From the NCBI GenBank assembly GCA_028290085.1, contig JAQGKN010000013.1, positions 1 to 6,231 on the forward strand: a DNA stretch of 6,231 nt, written 5' to 3'. This document shows positions 6,184-6,231 of this stretch, one piece after another. How positions within the stretch are numbered: the stretch's first letter is position 1; each line of letters starts with the position of its first letter. The DNA is from Hyphomicrobiales bacterium. GTDB taxonomy: Bacteria > Pseudomonadota > Alphaproteobacteria > Rhizobiales > Beijerinckiaceae. The notes under the pieces are model-generated. The model searched no databases. It saw only the letters and a program-made list of their open reading frames with translations, and was not told where the DNA came from. A program made the translations under genes and the position numbers.

Positions 6184-6231
6184 ATGAGAATATTGATCTT
6201 TGGCGCCACCGGCATGGTCGGGCAGGGCGTA
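6184..6231 (+). CDS. NAD(P)-binding SDR/epimerase-like protein, N-terminus only
   Basis: Only 16 codons are in the window, encoding MRILIFGATGMVGQGV: a beta strand followed by the glycine-rich GATGMVGQG dinucleotide-binding loop of atypical short-chain dehydrogenases (NAD-dependent epimerase/dehydratase or NmrA-like). The gene continues past the window, so substrate and subfamily cannot be assigned. ATG at 6184 fits the usual start right before the first strand. An in-frame ATG at 6172 would add four residues, and a GAGAAG (6154-6159) lies twelve bases before it. No ribosome site fits 6184; TATGAT at 6171-6176 ends seven bases before it, which would suit a leaderless transcript. Confidence 0.75.
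   Translation, partial: MRILIFGATGMVGQGV

Noticed and set aside
1..6231. Search for CRISPR repeats, insertion sequences, tRNA genes, toxin-antitoxin pairs or defence genes
   Set aside because: No direct-repeat arrays, terminal inverted repeats with transposase, cloverleaf-like segments or defence-type domains were seen.

Overview
The window looks like an ordinary GC-rich chromosomal stretch from an alphaproteobacterium, most likely of the Hyphomicrobiales (Rhizobiales) type. This is an inference from protein style, strong G/C preference at third codon positions, and CtrA-type TTAA-N7-TTAA boxes between genes. No mobile element, tRNA, rRNA or CRISPR array is visible. Six substantial genes, one small gene and one gene fragment cover most of the sequence.

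Layout. Positions 1-1038 (+) hold the C-terminal end of a large Pls/PosA-type non-ribosomal peptide synthetase: membrane segments between two hexapeptide-repeat (left-handed beta-helix) blocks. Its N-terminal part lies outside the window. Positions 1117-2229 (+) encode chorismate synthase (aroC). Converging on aroC with no gap is a minus-strand pair: a class II histone-deacetylase-like amidohydrolase (start 3908, end 2976) followed by an exported phosphodiester glycosidase (2976-2230). The two are joined by a one-base TGATG stop/start overlap. Positions 3909-4129 are a divergent intergenic region. Positions 4130-4735 (+) encode a lipoprotein L,D-transpeptidase of the YkuD family. Converging on it, again with no gap, is a Tat-exported metallophosphoesterase (5659-4736). 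Upstream of that is a 66-residue protein of unknown function (5920-5720). Positions 5921-6171 are non-coding and AT-richer. At 6184 (or 6172) a plus-strand NAD(P)-binding SDR/epimerase-like gene begins and runs off the window.

How the parts relate. aroC is shikimate-pathway housekeeping. Several other products face the envelope: the PosA-like synthetase terminus, the glycosidase, the L,D-transpeptidase and the metallophosphoesterase. The most notable non-coding signal is two CtrA-like boxes. A full TTAA-N7-TTAAC box lies upstream of the small gene/metallophosphoesterase unit, and a one-mismatch box lies upstream of the L,D-transpeptidase. By eye, the tetranucleotide TTAA occurs only three times in the window, and all three copies are in these two boxes. 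This suggests cell-cycle control of the cell-wall and envelope genes here. I found no clearly new multi-gene system.
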